From: Candidatus Levybacteria bacterium RIFCSPHIGHO2_01_FULL_38_26
GTDB taxonomy: Bacteria; Patescibacteriota; Microgenomatia; Levybacterales; UBA12049
Assembly (NCBI GenBank): GCA_001782075.1
Contig: MFNO01000021.1
Span: 1 to 48,008 of the forward strand
Reading direction: 5' to 3'
DNA: 48,008 bases
Shown: positions 42,029-48,008 of the stretch, piece by piece
Layout: each line of letters opens with the position of its first letter
Numbering within the stretch: position 1 is the stretch's first letter
Made by a program: the position numbers and the translations under genes
The notes under the pieces: model-generated
The model's input: only the letters and a program-made list of their open reading frames with translations
Database searches by the model: none
Told to the model about the DNA's origin: nothing

Positions 42029-42169
42029 CTACTCTCTTAAAAACCTCTCCAGCTCTCTATTTGCATCATCAGGGGTAATTCTTGTTTTTCCCTCTTCTTC
42101 ATTATATAATCCGTGAACGATATACAGTCTATTGGACTCATCCAAAAATTTAACCTGAGTTTCTTTCAT
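42029..42169 (-). CDS. Small 46-residue protein of unknown function
   Basis: ATG at 42169, TAG at 42029-42031. The product is acidic and soluble: it starts MKETQVKFLDESNRLYIVHG and ends NRELERFLRE. A beta-hairpin-like first half and a helical second half are likely. It is preceded by the best sigma70-type promoter in the window, with an 11-base leader from the -10 box and no Shine-Dalgarno sequence. Whether it is translated is not proven; the strong promoter and clean reading frame support it. It could equally be the leader of the downstream DUF457-murE-pgeF-murC-murA transcript. Confidence 0.5.
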   Translation of the reverse strand: MKETQVKFLDESNRLYIVHGLYNEEEGKTRITPDDANRELERFLRE

Positions 42170-42180
42170 AAAGCGGAAAT

Positions 42181-42209
42181 ATTATAGCAAAATTACGAGG
42201 AAGTAACAA
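42181..42209 (-). promoter_or_regulatory. Strong promoter inside the dcw cluster
   Basis: Minus-strand TTGTTA (42209-42204), exactly 17 bases, perfect TATAAT (42186-42181). It lies just after the ftsI stop and should drive the 46-residue ORF, the DUF457 gene and the mur genes after it. The region 42187-42233 has imperfect inverted words (agtaat...ttact) but no convincing terminator. Confidence 0.75.
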
Positions 42210-42233
42210 TTCCTATAGGTCTATTCAGGATTA

Positions 42234-43913
42234 CTACTCACTCGGCGGGATGCTGTAGTAGTTGAGGATGTCGCGGGCGATGTCGAAGAATAATGGTGCT
42301 GCGGTTTCTGAGCCATAGGGAGAAGTTGTTGGTTTGTCTAATATTACCAGCATGGAAAATTTTGGATCATCTGCCGGAGCAAAGCCGATAAACGAGGCTA
42401 TTGTTTGATCCGGATCATAATGACCGGCAACTGGAATAGAAGAAGTTCCAGTCTTCCCTGCAATTCTATAACCCTTAAGCCTTGCCCACTGAGCTTCCCC
42501 TTTCTCAACAGCATTTACCAAAATTTCCGTCATAACAAGTGCCGTTTTTTCAGAAATTGGCCTGCCTAATTCTTCTGGTGCTATCTTAACTGTCTTGCCG
42601 TTTTCTTTCTCAACTCCTGCAACCACGTATGGCTTCATTCTTCTGCCCTTGTTTGCGATTGAAGAAAACGCGTCTAAAAGTTCTATTGGAGTTAAGGATA
42701 TTCCCTGTCCAAATCCGGCTGTTGCCAAATCAGCCGCATACCACTCCTGTTTTGATTTAAGAGTCGGGGCGACTTCTCCCTGAAGATCTATGCCTGTTGG
42801 TTCTCCTATGCCAAATTTCTTAATATATGAAAGCATCCTCTCAAGCCCTAATTTTTGAGCAACAAAAACCATTCCCGTATTGTCAGATCGCCTTATCACA
42901 TCAATCATATCTATATTTTCAAAATACTCATTGTTCCATGTACGAAGTGTAAATCCTCCCACGCTTAACGGTCCACCACAAATATCACACTTTGTCTGAG
43001 GGGTAACAAGAGACGCGTCCAAAGCCGCTGCCATTATAAGAGGCTTGAATGTAGAACCTGGCTCATAGGCGTTTGAGATGAAAGGATTTTTAAAAACATC
43101 TTCTTCAAAGTCCTGATATTGGCTTGGGGAAAATGACGGAAAAGACGCAAGGGCAATCATCCCCCCGGTCTTTGGATCCATAATGCCGACCATTCCAGAT
43201 GTAGCACCGTATCGCTCAATGCTGTATTTAAGTTTTTTTTCAACAATATACTGAATTGTCCTGTCAATACTTAACACCAAATTATTTCCATCAGTACCTT
43301 TTAAAATCTCTGTCATCCTTGAAAGAATTGGCCTGCCCAATGCATCCTGAATTTCTATAATAGATTTTTCTTCTCCTCTTAGGAGTCTGTCATAATACCC
43401 CTCAAGTCCAAAATAGCCCTTGTCTTGGCCCAAAGTATCTTTGCCGACAAAACCGAGAAGATGCGCAGCCATAGAAGCCTCGGGATAAATACGACTAAAT
43501 TGTTCCTCAAAACCTATGCCCCCCAATTCGAGTTTTTCAATCTCTTTTTTTGTCCCAAGATCTATGTCTGATTCTAAAGAAACCCAAAAACGGTCCAGAG
43601 ACAAAAGAGCGCTCAAGGATGCTGTATCCGAACCTAGGTAAATAGACAAATTATCTATAACTTTGTCCTTGTTTTCAATAACCTTTGGATTAGCATACAA
43701 AAGATACGAAACGTTATTTGACACAAACGGGAAACCATCAGATGTCTTAATCTCCCCTCTTTTGGGCAGAAGTTTTATTTCTTGACTATATTGGGATGAG
43801 GCAATATCTGATAAGTCTTCTGCTTTAACTATTTGCCAATAAAAAAGACGGGCAATTATAACTGCGTATACAAAAGCCAAAATAAAAAAGACGAATCGGA
43901 AACGCCATATCAT
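42234..43913 (-). CDS. ftsI: Class B penicillin-binding protein, septal transpeptidase FtsI (PBP2/PBP3 type)
   Basis: A 559-residue transpeptidase with an N-terminal membrane anchor (about 6-27), a dimerisation/pedestal domain starting LLPKRGEIKTSDG, and a transpeptidase domain from about residue 235. Catalytic motifs: SxxK at Ser287-Lys290 (EPGSTFKPL), SDN at 343-345 and KTG at 487-489. There is no PASTA domain. It should cross-link septal peptidoglycan in partnership with FtsW. It starts in an ATGA overlap with the ftsL-like gene and ends at a TGA before a new promoter. Confidence 0.94.
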   Translation of the reverse strand: MIWRFRFVFFILAFVYAVIIARLFYWQIVKAEDLSDIASSQYSQEIKLLPKRGEIKTSDGFPFVSNNVSYLLYANPKVIENKDKVIDNLSIYLGSDTASLSALLSLDRFWVSLESDIDLGTKKEIEKLELGGIGFEEQFSRIYPEASMAAHLLGFVGKDTLGQDKGYFGLEGYYDRLLRGEEKSIIEIQDALGRPILSRMTEILKGTDGNNLVLSIDRTIQYIVEKKLKYSIERYGATSGMVGIMDPKTGGMIALASFPSFSPSQYQDFEEDVFKNPFISNAYEPGSTFKPLIMAAALDASLVTPQTKCDICGGPLSVGGFTLRTWNNEYFENIDMIDVIRRSDNTGMVFVAQKLGLERMLSYIKKFGIGEPTGIDLQGEVAPTLKSKQEWYAADLATAGFGQGISLTPIELLDAFSSIANKGRRMKPYVVAGVEKENGKTVKIAPEELGRPISEKTALVMTEILVNAVEKGEAQWARLKGYRIAGKTGTSSIPVAGHYDPDQTIASFIGFAPADDPKFSMLVILDKPTTSPYGSETAAPLFFDIARDILNYYSIPPSE

Positions 43914-44197
43914 GGACTCTTAAGTGCAATTGGCAAAGATGTCTTCACGACAAGCTGTGACTTATTCTCAACAAATCCCAAAAGAGCTGCTCGCGAGGCG
44001 ATATTACTTAGAGATGAAGCTGTAAAAAGCTTTTCTGAAAGTGTGCTATTTTGAGCTTTGTAAAAATGTATTTCTTCTTCAATTTTTTGAAGGTCTATGC
44101 CTTCTGTTGACAATCTATTTGAGACAACCACCTGGCCAACTGACAGAGAAATAATGGTAAATAAAATAAATGCGATAATAAAAACCTTTTTTTTCAT
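43910..44197 (-). CDS. ftsL: FtsL/DivIC-like division protein
   Basis: A 95-residue bitopic protein: a short basic N-terminus, one membrane helix (about 5-27) and a short coiled-coil-like helix (about 36-65, DLQKIEEEIHFYKAQNSTLSEKL) followed by a stretch ending in RAALLGFVE, the usual FtsL end. It would form the FtsQLB-type complex that activates FtsW/FtsI. The sequence is divergent, but position between rsmH and ftsI, size and topology all fit. It has the strongest Shine-Dalgarno in the window: AAGGAG (44212-44207), 9 bases before the ATG. Confidence 0.82.
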   Translation of the reverse strand: MKKKVFIIAFILFTIISLSVGQVVVSNRLSTEGIDLQKIEEEIHFYKAQNSTLSEKLFTASSLSNIASRAALLGFVENKSQLVVKTSLPIALKSP

Positions 44198-44227
44198 GTT
44201 TTAATACTCCTTTACCCTGAGCTTGGA

Positions 44228-44249
44228 CTTCGGCTGAGCTCAGTCGAAG
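44228..44249. repeat. Palindromic repeat at the rsmH 3' end
   Basis: A 22-base inverted repeat (cttcggctgag / ctcagtcgaag, broken only by a G:T-type pair) centred on tgagctca. The rsmH stop codon lies inside it. Flanking words (ccctgagcttgg, gccccgacggg) resemble the dispersed palindromic element seen at 15309-15403. In RNA it could fold into a stable hairpin between rsmH and ftsL, but no T-run follows, so it is not a standard terminator. Confidence 0.6.
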
Positions 44250-45121
44250 CCCCGACGGGTTTCAAATACTCTTAGCTTCGCGCTTCTTGCTCTTCTATTT
44301 TTTACAAGTTCTTCTGGATTAGGTACTATTGGCTTCTTGGTAATAACTGAACCTTTTCCCGATTTCTCAAATTCTAAAAATGTTCTTTTGACAATTCTGT
44401 CTTCCAAAGAATGAAACGAAATTACCAGAATGTGTCCTCCTTTTTCAACAACCGTCAAGGATTTCGGCAAAGCTTCCCTTAATGAATCTAATTCGTCATT
44501 TACCGCGATTCTTAACGCCTGAAATATTTTTGCTGCAAAGTTATATCCTACAATACCCACAAGATCCCTTGTCGTTTCTATTGGTTTTACTCTACGGGCG
44601 CTAACAATACGGCGAGAAAGCTCCCCAGCACGACTTTCCTCACCAAATTTAGTAAAAAGTTCATATAATTCTCCTTTCGTAAGTATTTTTACAAGATCTG
44701 AGGCTCGAACAGCCAGGTCCTGATCCATCCGCATATCTAAAGGTCCTTCTTTTTGAAAACTAAACCCCCGCTCTGCGCTTCCTATCTGATGACTCGAAAC
44801 TCCCAAGTCAAAAATAATTCCATTCACTTTTTCAAAACCTTTCTCTTGCGCAATTTTATCAATCTCTCTAAAATTCCCCCTTACCAACGTCAAATTTCTT
44901 TCTTCAATTTTCCTTTTTCTACTTTCTATTCTCCATCTTCCGCTTGTATATTCAATTGCTTCTTTATCTACATCAATCCCCAAAACTTCTCCACCCAACC
45001 TTAGTATTTCAAATGTGTGTCCTCCGCCTCCAACAGTTGCATCAATATATTTTTTGCCCTTTTCAACTCTTAAATTTTCAATTATTTCTTTTAAAAGAAC
45101 TGGCGTATGAAAATTATTCAT
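44240..45121 (-). CDS. rsmH: 16S rRNA (cytosine1402-N4)-methyltransferase RsmH
   Basis: A 293-residue SAM-dependent enzyme that methylates C1402 of 16S rRNA, standard in dcw clusters (formerly mraW). Motifs: HTPVLLKEIIENL, YIDATVGGGGHTFEIL, VLGIDVDKEAI, GIIFDLGVSSHQIGSAERGFSF, GPLDMRMDQ, the helical insert with RIVSARRVKPIETTRDL, and VISFHSLEDRIVKRTFLEF, ending RRARSAKLRVFE. A loop at residues 61-75 (GRWRIESRKRKIEER) is longer and more purine-rich than usual. Its start overlaps the end of mraZ by 8 bases. Confidence 0.95.
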   Translation of the reverse strand: MNNFHTPVLLKEIIENLRVEKGKKYIDATVGGGGHTFEILRLGGEVLGIDVDKEAIEYTSGRWRIESRKRKIEERNLTLVRGNFREIDKIAQEKGFEKVNGIIFDLGVSSHQIGSAERGFSFQKEGPLDMRMDQDLAVRASDLVKILTKGELYELFTKFGEESRAGELSRRIVSARRVKPIETTRDLVGIVGYNFAAKIFQALRIAVNDELDSLREALPKSLTVVEKGGHILVISFHSLEDRIVKRTFLEFEKSGKGSVITKKPIVPNPEELVKNRRARSAKLRVFETRRGFD

Positions 45122-45548
45122 TGTCGCCCTTGATTAGTTTTTGCGAAATCTTGTCGATATTTTTTTCAAGGTTCTTGCTGTATTCTTTCCAAACATTCTT
45201 GTCCCACATTTCAACATAACGGGAGAGACCTAGGAATATGACCTCGTTTTGAATTTTTGCAAATTCTCTAAGATAAGAAGGGATAACAAACCTTCCCTTA
45301 TCGTCGAGCTCCACAAAACTTGCTCCTCCAAGTAAGAATCGCTGAGTTTCCCTTGTCGCCCTCTCAATAAACGGCTTCCCTTCTGTTCCTTCAAGAAGAG
45401 CTTTCCAGCTGTTTTCCGATACGATGATGAGCGAGTTTTCATATCCTAGTGTAATTATAAGTTTGCTCCCTAAGATTGCTCTTAGTTTTTTTGGGAAAGC
45501 GATTCTATTTTTTGCTTCCAGCTTTCCATCGTACTGACCGATGAGCAT
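45114..45548 (-). CDS. mraZ: Transcriptional regulator MraZ
   Basis: A SpoVT/AbrB-fold DNA-binding protein that represses the dcw operon. I choose the ATG at 45548 (MLIGQYDGKLEAKNRIAFPKKLR, 144 residues) because family members begin at this point and AGGA precedes it; the frame could start 7 codons earlier at 45569. Two swapped-hairpin halves are visible: the first has DGKLEAKNRIAFPKKLR, the second FVELDDKGRFVIPSYLREFA. Three TGGG boxes at 10-base spacing lie upstream, so it probably represses itself. It overlaps rsmH by 8 bases. Confidence 0.93.
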   Translation of the reverse strand: MLIGQYDGKLEAKNRIAFPKKLRAILGSKLIITLGYENSLIIVSENSWKALLEGTEGKPFIERATRETQRFLLGGASFVELDDKGRFVIPSYLREFAKIQNEVIFLGLSRYVEMWDKNVWKEYSKNLEKNIDKISQKLIKGDNE

Positions 45549-45585
45549 GGATCCTGCCTGATCTTTCATATTTTATGTTAAGCGT

Positions 45586-45609
45586 CCCACTTTTTCCCAC
45601 TTATACCCA
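45586..45609 (-). promoter_or_regulatory. MraZ operator (three TGGG boxes)
   Basis: On the minus strand TGGG occurs at 45609-45606, 45599-45596 and 45589-45586, a strict 10-base spacing, giving the pattern TGGGN(6)TGGGN(6)TGGG. MraZ is known to bind direct TGGGN repeats with this phase in front of dcw operons. The boxes lie just downstream of the predicted -10 box, where bound protein would block transcription. Confidence 0.82.
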
Positions 45610-45637
45610 TTTTGATGTGTTGTTATAACAATGTCAA
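45609..45637 (-). promoter_or_regulatory. Promoter of the dcw operon (mraZ)
   Basis: Perfect TTGACA (45637-45632), 17 bases, CAAAAT (45614-45609). The spacer contains a perfect 12-base palindrome ttgttataacaa (45620-45631), which includes an alternative extended -10 (TGTTATAAC). A further inverted repeat caaga-N5-tcttg lies about 20 bases upstream. Confidence 0.6.
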
Positions 45638-45698
45638 TAGCCAAATAGACAAGATAGTGTCTTGTTGACAACCGAAACTCAATATGTAGGAAAAGAGG

Positions 45699-46157
45699 TT
45701 ATATTTCGAGGGTTTCTTCTGCGTGGTAAACTTTTCCGTCTTCTTTAGTAACTTTAAGAATAAGTTTTATATCTGAAACATCTTCATCGTAATGGCAAAC
45801 ATCCGAACAAGTACCAAGCGTTATTTCTTTTCTAATCGTCTTGTCCTTTGAAGTTACTTCTATATTACCTACAACTCCCCTTGGAAGGTCGCCTTTGGCG
45901 GTATAAGAAAGTTCGTAATCAAGCGCAGAAATGCCATCTAAGTTAGCGACTTCCATAATAACAGTCCTATTGCCTGTCCCAGCTTTAATAGTAAGTCCCA
46001 GTTCTTCTGCCGAAATAGTTTCAATAATCTCATCAACCAGTTCAGGCTGAGCATCTATAGGCTCTGATTCATCTTTAGATGATAAGAAAAAATATCCCCC
46101 GCCAACTATTACGAGTATTACAATTACCCCAATTACAATTAAATTCTTATTTTTCAT
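45699..46157 (-). CDS. Membrane-anchored extracytoplasmic protein of unknown function
   Basis: A 152-residue protein with an N-terminal membrane anchor (about 5-27), an acidic linker (SSKDESEPIDAQPELVDE) and a beta-rich domain (about 50-152). The domain has an alternating strand pattern (NRTVIMEVANLDGISALDYELSYTAKG) and a CSDVCHYDED motif at its far end, with two Cys, one His and four acidic residues that could bind metal or form a disulfide. I do not recognise the family. It is the last gene before mraZ and overlaps the preceding 107-residue ORF by 11 bases. Confidence 0.75.
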   Translation of the reverse strand: MKNKNLIVIGVIVILVIVGGGYFFLSSKDESEPIDAQPELVDEIIETISAEELGLTIKAGTGNRTVIMEVANLDGISALDYELSYTAKGDLPRGVVGNIEVTSKDKTIRKEITLGTCSDVCHYDEDVSDIKLILKVTKEDGKVYHAEETLEI

Positions 46158-46470
46158 ATATCACAATGCTTTCCTTTATTTTCCAATGTGGATGACCAAG
46201 TTGTATCAACCTACCCTTAAGTCCTTGTATTCTTTTTCCCAATTTATCATCCATTGGCCAACCAAACTGCTGACAAATACTCTCTACTACCGCAGCATGT
46301 TCACTTAATCCCTCACCAGCTGAATAGTTAATTGTTTCATCGCCATCTCTTTGAAGCGAAACAAAACTTCGCACCAATTCCTTTGCCGCCTTTCCCCTGG
46401 GAGTTGGCACGGTAAAACCATTTATCCTCTCCACTAATCGTCTCGAACCCTGACTATTCTCTTTTGTCAT
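46147..46470 (-). CDS. Hypothetical protein of 107 residues
   Basis: A soluble protein without a signal peptide, starting MTKENSQGSRRLVERING, with a helical central part (GKAAKELVRSFVSLQRDGDE) and a second half with HAAVVESICQQFGWPMDDKLGKR and LGHPHWKIKESIVIYEK. No family is recognised. The ATG lies 1 base after the glyS stop, and the end overlaps the next gene, so all three are probably one transcript. Confidence 0.65.
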   Translation of the reverse strand: MTKENSQGSRRLVERINGFTVPTPRGKAAKELVRSFVSLQRDGDETINYSAGEGLSEHAAVVESICQQFGWPMDDKLGKRIQGLKGRLIQLGHPHWKIKESIVIYEK

Positions 46471-46471
46471 G

Positions 46472-47977
46472 TTAAACGATCTTTTTGGTTATAAACGGAG
46501 TTAAATCATCTATTTTTACTCTCTCTTGTTTAGCTGTGTCTCTGTAGCGGATTGTAACTGTTTTGTCTTCCAGACTTTGAAAGTCTACGGTCACGCAAAA
46601 TGGCGTGCCGATTTCATCCTGAGAATAATATCTCTTCCCAATATTTCCTCTATCGTCAAATGCTATCATGCCGTTAATCTGCTTCTTAAGACCATGATAA
46701 ATATCTTTTGCTATTTTGACAAGAGGCAATTTGTTGGCAAGAAGAGGAAAAACCGCAACCTTAACAGGAGCAAGCTTTGGATGAAGTTTCAAAACCACCC
46801 TTTTATCATCTTCATGATAAGAATCAACCAAAATCATAAGTAACATTCTGTTGATTCCAACAGCAGGCTCAATAACATGGGGAATAATCTTTTTTCCTGT
46901 TTCGGAATCATTTATCGACAGGTCAACATTTGAATATTTCATGTGCTGCTTCAGATCATAATCGCTTCTATATGCCAAACCCCAAAGCTCTTTAAATCCG
47001 AAAGGAAATTTATACTCCAAATCTTCTGTCCTTCTGCTATAGAAAGACCTTTCCTCGTCACTATGCGTTCTCCAGCGAAGGTGATCTGATTTTATGCCTA
47101 ATTTTTCTGTCACAAAATTCCACATCTCATTCTTCCAATCTTCAAAAAGCTTTTCCCAATCAGACGAATCTGGATCGAAAAAGTACTCTATCTCTCCTTG
47201 CTCGAATTCAAGTGTACGAAAAACTGAATTTCCGGGTGTTATCTCATTTCTAAAGCTTTTCCCATTTTGTGCGATTCCGAATGGAAGTCTTACTCTTGTC
47301 GAATCAACCACATTTCTGAAATTTACAAACATCCCTTGCGCCGTCTCTCCTCTCAAATAAGCAAGAGATTGATCACCCTCGACTATACCCAGGTTAACAG
47401 GAAATAGCAGATTAAACTTTCTTACAGGTGTCCACTCGTGTTTACCGCAGTTCGGACAGACAATTTTAACTCCTAAAAGGAAAATAATCTCTGACAATTG
47501 CTCTAAAGATAAACCTTCCACCCTTTTGGTTTTAACAACCTTGTCAACAATATCCTTTGTCAATTTCATACCACTTCCACCTATCGTTAAATTTTTTGTC
47601 CACAATTCTATATTTGGCAAATTTTGTGGATCATCTAAATAATCTTCTATCAGATGGTCTGCTCGCATGCGGAGTTTACAATTTTTACAATCAATCATGG
47701 CGTCTGCGAACCCAGTTGTATGACCCGATGCTTTCCAAATTTCCTGATGAGAAATAAGACTTGCTTCAATACCGACTATATCTGTTCTTTTGTGAACAAA
47801 ATTATCCCACCATTCATTTCGAATATTTCTAAGAAGCTCTGAACCAAGGGGACCGTAATCATAAGTATTTGCAACTCCCCCATAAATCTCACTACCGGGA
47901 TATATAAATCCTCGCCTCTTGCATAGAGAAACAATTTTCTCCATCGCGTTTGACTCGACCATCAAATTGTCAACCAT
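46472..47977 (-). CDS. glyS: Glycyl-tRNA synthetase (alpha2, class II)
   Basis: A 501-residue single-chain class II GlyRS, the type also found in archaea and eukaryotes. VSLCKRRGFIYPGSEIYGGVANTYDYGPLG marks the N-terminus; the insert has two zinc-type pairs, CKNC (97-100) and a later CPNC; motif 2 is LRGETAQGMFVNF with RNEITPGNSVFRTLEFEQGE, and motif 3 HVIEPAVGINRMLL. The C-terminal anticodon-binding domain ends with the VTVDFQSLEDKTVTIRYRD block. I choose the ATG at 47977; other Met codons lie at 47962 and 47944. A TGTTATTAT extended -10-like word ends 6 bases before 47977, so the start may be leaderless. The glycine codon/tRNA role is standard. Confidence 0.95.
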   Translation of the reverse strand: MVDNLMVESNAMEKIVSLCKRRGFIYPGSEIYGGVANTYDYGPLGSELLRNIRNEWWDNFVHKRTDIVGIEASLISHQEIWKASGHTTGFADAMIDCKNCKLRMRADHLIEDYLDDPQNLPNIELWTKNLTIGGSGMKLTKDIVDKVVKTKRVEGLSLEQLSEIIFLLGVKIVCPNCGKHEWTPVRKFNLLFPVNLGIVEGDQSLAYLRGETAQGMFVNFRNVVDSTRVRLPFGIAQNGKSFRNEITPGNSVFRTLEFEQGEIEYFFDPDSSDWEKLFEDWKNEMWNFVTEKLGIKSDHLRWRTHSDEERSFYSRRTEDLEYKFPFGFKELWGLAYRSDYDLKQHMKYSNVDLSINDSETGKKIIPHVIEPAVGINRMLLMILVDSYHEDDKRVVLKLHPKLAPVKVAVFPLLANKLPLVKIAKDIYHGLKKQINGMIAFDDRGNIGKRYYSQDEIGTPFCVTVDFQSLEDKTVTIRYRDTAKQERVKIDDLTPFITKKIV

Positions 47978-48008
47978 ATCAGTATAATAACAAAAAAAAC
48001 TCAATGGC

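Noticed and set aside
44228-44249. Intrinsic terminator between rsmH and ftsL
   Set aside because: The palindrome is stable, but no T-run follows on the transcribed strand and ftsL continues the operon.
1-48008. tRNA genes, rRNA genes or CRISPR arrays
   Set aside because: No T-arm-like motif outside coding sequence, no rRNA-like stretch and no regularly spaced repeats were found on reading both strands by eye.

Overview
The window is an AT-rich, gene-dense piece of a small bacterial genome in which every supported gene lies on the minus strand. The gene set suggests a Candidate Phyla Radiation (Patescibacteria) organism, most likely of the Microgenomates type. This is inference from several signs: an abbreviated dcw (division and cell wall) cluster, a MurE-like ligase without its N-terminal domain, a very short FtsQ-position protein, an LAATG-type surface anchor, and a large glycosyltransferase island. 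TGA is used as a stop (rsmH and ftsI end in TGA), so the Gracilibacteria-type code, in which TGA is glycine, does not apply.

Read in the direction of transcription (high to low coordinates), the window starts with glycyl-tRNA synthetase and two small genes of unknown function (48.0-45.7 kb). The first dcw segment follows (45.6-33.1 kb): mraZ behind a three-repeat MraZ-type operator, rsmH, ftsL-like, ftsI, a 46-residue ORF behind a strong promoter, a DUF457-type membrane protein, murE, pgeF, murC and murA. After these come UDP-GlcNAc precursor genes: a GlmU uridylyltransferase domain only, a GNAT acetyltransferase, a HAD protein and glmS. The second dcw segment (4.9-0 kb) holds mraY, ftsW, murG, an FtsQ-position protein and ftsA, which runs off the left edge. 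murB, murD, murF and ddl are not in the window.

About 28 kb separates the two dcw segments. Its first part (33.0-13.5 kb) is a surface-polysaccharide island. It opens with a small helix-turn-helix protein and a roughly 1,570-residue fusion of two GT2 glycosyltransferases, a Wzx-like flippase and a GT-B glycosyltransferase. An O-acetyltransferase and a polysaccharide deacetylase follow, then four paralogous GT2 enzymes interleaved with a GT4, a kinase-like protein and a methyltransferase. Next are two GT-C-like membrane proteins, and last a separately promoted trio: a SAF-domain oxidoreductase, a GH140-like protein and a membrane-anchored TIM-barrel hydrolase.

The second part (13.5-5.0 kb) is a copper and thiol-redox module: an LAATG-anchored surface protein, a DoxX-cupredoxin fusion, CopA, CopZ, a small His-containing membrane protein, a CcdA/DsbD-type transporter with a His-rich extracytoplasmic domain, and a thioredoxin-like protein. 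Three unrelated small enzymes or hypotheticals sit inside it.

No tRNA, rRNA, CRISPR array, transposase or integrase was recognised. No gene-free stretch exceeds 300 bases. Several genes have a TATAAT-like -10 box only 7-8 bases before the start codon, which suggests leaderless mRNAs, while others such as ftsL have a strong Shine-Dalgarno sequence.
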